This document shows positions 5,866 through 7,304 of a stretch of DNA of 7,304 nt, piece after piece. Below the pieces are notes generated by a model. That model ran no database searches. It was not told where the DNA came from and saw nothing but the letters and a program-made list of their open reading frames with translations. The DNA comes from Paludibacteraceae bacterium (GTDB lineage Bacteria; Bacteroidota; Bacteroidia; Bacteroidales; Paludibacteraceae), in NCBI GenBank assembly GCA_017960065.1, contig JAGCZK010000144.1, positions 1 to 7,304 of the forward strand, given 5' to 3'. Each line of letters begins with the position of its first letter. Within the stretch, counting starts at the first letter, position 1. The position numbers were made by a program, and so were the translations under genes.

Positions 5866-6363
5866 TTACTCGGCTTTAGCCTCAGCGGCGGGAGCCTCTG
5901 CAGCGGCTTCGGCGGCGGGAGCAGCCTCGGCTTTCGCAGTTTTCTTGGCACCGGCACGACGGGTTTTGGCCTTTTTCTTGGGAGCCGCGTCCTTCAACAT
6001 GTTTTCGTTGTAATCCACGAATTCGATGAAGCACATTTGAGCGGCGTCACCTTCGCGGAAACCGGTTTTCAGGATACGGGTGTAACCGCCGTTACGTTCG
6101 GCCACGCGTTGCGAGATTTCGCCAAAGAGCACCGTCACGGCCTCTTTGTTCTGCAACTCGGCGAACACCAGACGGCGCGAGTTGGTCGAGTCGTCTTTCG
6201 AGCGGGTTACCAGCGGTTCGATGTATTTGCGCAATTCTTTAGCCTTGGCCAAAGTCGTGAAGATTCTTTTGTGTTGAATCAAAGATACCGCCATATTGGC
6301 CAGCAAGGCGCTTCTGTGAGCGGTTTTTCTTCCGAGATGATTGAATTTCTTATTGTGTCTCAT
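5866..6363 (-). CDS. rplQ: 50S ribosomal protein L17 (bL17)
   Basis: Large-subunit ribosomal protein bL17, which binds 23S rRNA near the peptide exit tunnel. The product is 165 aa. It begins MRHNKKFNHLGRKTAHRSAL, the family's near-invariant N-terminus, followed by LIQHKRIFTTLAKAKELRKY (29-48) and the core end GGYTRILKTGFREGDAAQM (92-110). The core stops near residue 120. Residues 124-165 are a low-complexity tail, first basic (KKKAKTRRAGAKKTAK) and then Ala/Glu-rich (AAPAAEAAAEAPAAEAKAE). Such tails are common on Bacteroidota ribosomal proteins and are probably disordered; the role of this one is unknown. The ATG is 5 nt after the rpoA stop, so the two are co-transcribed and probably translationally coupled. 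A strong terminator follows the stop by 36 nt. Confidence 0.97.
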   Translation of the reverse strand: MRHNKKFNHLGRKTAHRSALLANMAVSLIQHKRIFTTLAKAKELRKYIEPLVTRSKDDSTNSRRLVFAELQNKEAVTVLFGEISQRVAERNGGYTRILKTGFREGDAAQMCFIEFVDYNENMLKDAAPKKKAKTRRAGAKKTAKAEAAPAAEAAAEAPAAEAKAE

Positions 6364-6368
6364 GAGTA

Positions 6369-7304
6369 TTATTCTTTATCGAGTTTATATTTGGAAATGT
6401 CCATGCCGAACGAAAGATTCAGGCTCTCCAGTTTGGCATCCAATTCCACGAGCGACTTCTTACCGAAGTTGCGGAATTTGAGCAGGTCGTTGCGGTTGAA
6501 CGCCACCAGTTCGGCGAGCGTCTCGACATCGGCCGCCTTCAAGCAGTTGAGGGCGCGAACCGAAAGGTCGAGGTCGACCAGGTGGGTCTTGAGCAACTGA
6601 CGCATGTGGAGTGCATCCTCATCAAATTCTTCGGCACCGTCGCCTTCGTTAAAGTCAACGGTAATCTTCTCGTCAGAGAACAACGCGAAGTGTTGGATCA
6701 GGATACGAGCGGATTCTTTCAACGCTTCTTTCGGATGAATCGAACCGTCGGTGTCGATTTCGAAAACCAGCTTTTCGAAGTCGGTTTTCTGCTCCACACG
6801 ATAGTTTTCGATGGTGTATTTCACATTGACGATCGGCGTATAGATCGAATCGATGGGAATTACACCGGCATCTTGTACCGAAGCGCGGTTTTCATCGGCG
6901 GGGACATAGCCACGGCCTTTGTTAATCGTCAACTCCATATTGAACGAAGTTTTGGGATCCATGTTGCAGATAACCAGCTCAGGATTCAACACTTCGAACC
7001 CAGTCAAATTAGCACCGATATCACCGGCTTTGAGAACCGACTTGTTGGCTACCGGAACAACGACTTTGGCACTCTCGGTGTCTTCGACCGTCTGTTTGAA
7101 ACGCACTTGTTTCAACTGAAGGATGATGTTGGTCACATCTTCGATTACACCCGGAATGGTGGCAAACTCATGTTCCACCCCGTCGATTTTCATCGAGGTG
7201 ATGGCGTAGCCCTCAAGCGACGAAAGCAGACTGCGGCGAAGAGCATTACCGATGGTAATACCGAAGCCGGGTTCCAACGGGCGGAATTCGAACTTTCCGT
7301 GGAA
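6369..7304 (-). CDS. rpoA: DNA-directed RNA polymerase alpha subunit, N-terminus cut by window edge
   Basis: RNA polymerase alpha subunit. Its dimer scaffolds assembly of beta and beta-prime, and its C-terminal domain contacts upstream promoter DNA and activators. The frame is open to the right edge, so the start lies outside. The first visible residues are FHGKFEFRPLEPGFGITIGN, followed by ALRRSLLSSLEGYA, which match the alpha N-terminal dimerisation domain (the conserved PLExGFGxTxGNALRRxLLSS segment). The TTG at 7275-7277 is an internal leucine, not the start. About 311 codons are visible, so only some 20 to 30 are missing from a usual length near 330. The last 70 or so residues form the helix-hairpin-helix C-terminal domain, with LDLSVRALNCLKAADVETL and a later LLKFRNFGKKSLVEL. 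Both domains look intact. The stop is 5 nt before rplQ, the standard end of the alpha operon. Confidence 0.97.
   Translation of the reverse strand, partial: FHGKFEFRPLEPGFGITIGNALRRSLLSSLEGYAITSMKIDGVEHEFATIPGVIEDVTNIILQLKQVRFKQTVEDTESAKVVVPVANKSVLKAGDIGANLTGFEVLNPELVICNMDPKTSFNMELTINKGRGYVPADENRASVQDAGVIPIDSIYTPIVNVKYTIENYRVEQKTDFEKLVFEIDTDGSIHPKEALKESARILIQHFALFSDEKITVDFNEGDGAEEFDEDALHMRQLLKTHLVDLDLSVRALNCLKAADVETLAELVAFNRNDLLKFRNFGKKSLVELDAKLESLNLSFGMDISKYKLDKE

Noticed and set aside
6280..6287. Another TATCTTTG match on the minus strand
   Set aside because: It lies inside the conserved rplQ coding region (Val-Ser-Leu codons), with no gene start downstream of it, so a chance match is more likely than a promoter.
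4882..6600. Very long plus-strand open frame of 572 codons across nadA, rplQ and the end of rpoA
   Set aside because: It is antisense to three genes with clear family motifs and runs through the terminator. Its translation is rich in His, Gly and Arg and matches no family; it is a composition artefact of GC-rich codons on the other strand.
7275..7277. TTG as the start codon of rpoA
   Set aside because: The frame stays open and keeps matching the alpha-subunit family upstream (FHGKFEFRP) to the window edge, so this TTG is an internal leucine.

Overview
The window is a nearly gene-saturated piece of a Bacteroidota (probably Bacteroidales) chromosome. Every recognisable gene lies on the minus strand, so the genetic order runs from the right edge to the left. 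The lineage call is inferred from three things: candidate promoters with the Bacteroidota -7 box TAnnTTTG, little Shine-Dalgarno sequence before the starts, and protein signatures such as the ETAHQLGTPI H-box of the histidine kinase and the Ala/Lys/Glu tail on L17. The housekeeping part is clearly GC-rich (above 50% by eye), which would suit a higher-GC gut genus such as an Alistipes relative. The genus is a guess.

Right part (7304 to 5866): the end of the alpha ribosomal-protein operon, with rpoA (its N-terminus cut off by the window edge) followed 5 nt later by rplQ. A 15-bp stem with an A/T-rich base (5795-5829) then terminates the transcript.

Middle part (5790 to 3507): a new transcription unit probably starts from a TAnnTTTG box directly behind that terminator. 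It carries nadA (quinolinate synthase), pyrH (UMP kinase, possibly with its own promoter) and frr (ribosome recycling factor).

Left-centre (3491 to 304): the series continues with 15-nt, 3-nt and -1-nt junctions through a short Omp85/BamA-type outer-membrane barrel without POTRA domains, rsgA (ribosome-assembly GTPase) and an orphan two-TM sensor histidine kinase. The tight spacing suggests one co-transcribed unit joining NAD and pyrimidine supply, translation and ribosome maturation to two envelope proteins. There is no response regulator in the window.

Left edge (303 to 1): immediately after the histidine-kinase stop codon the sequence becomes visibly AT-rich. It holds a coding-like reading frame with no start of its own (about 303-144) and the first 41 codons of a small putative membrane protein (123-1) that runs off the window. 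I read this as a junction with accessory or horizontally acquired DNA, or possibly an assembly join. It is the only part that ordinary housekeeping genes do not explain. I saw no tRNA, rRNA, CRISPR array, transposase or riboswitch, and I cannot support a claim of a new complete biological system here.
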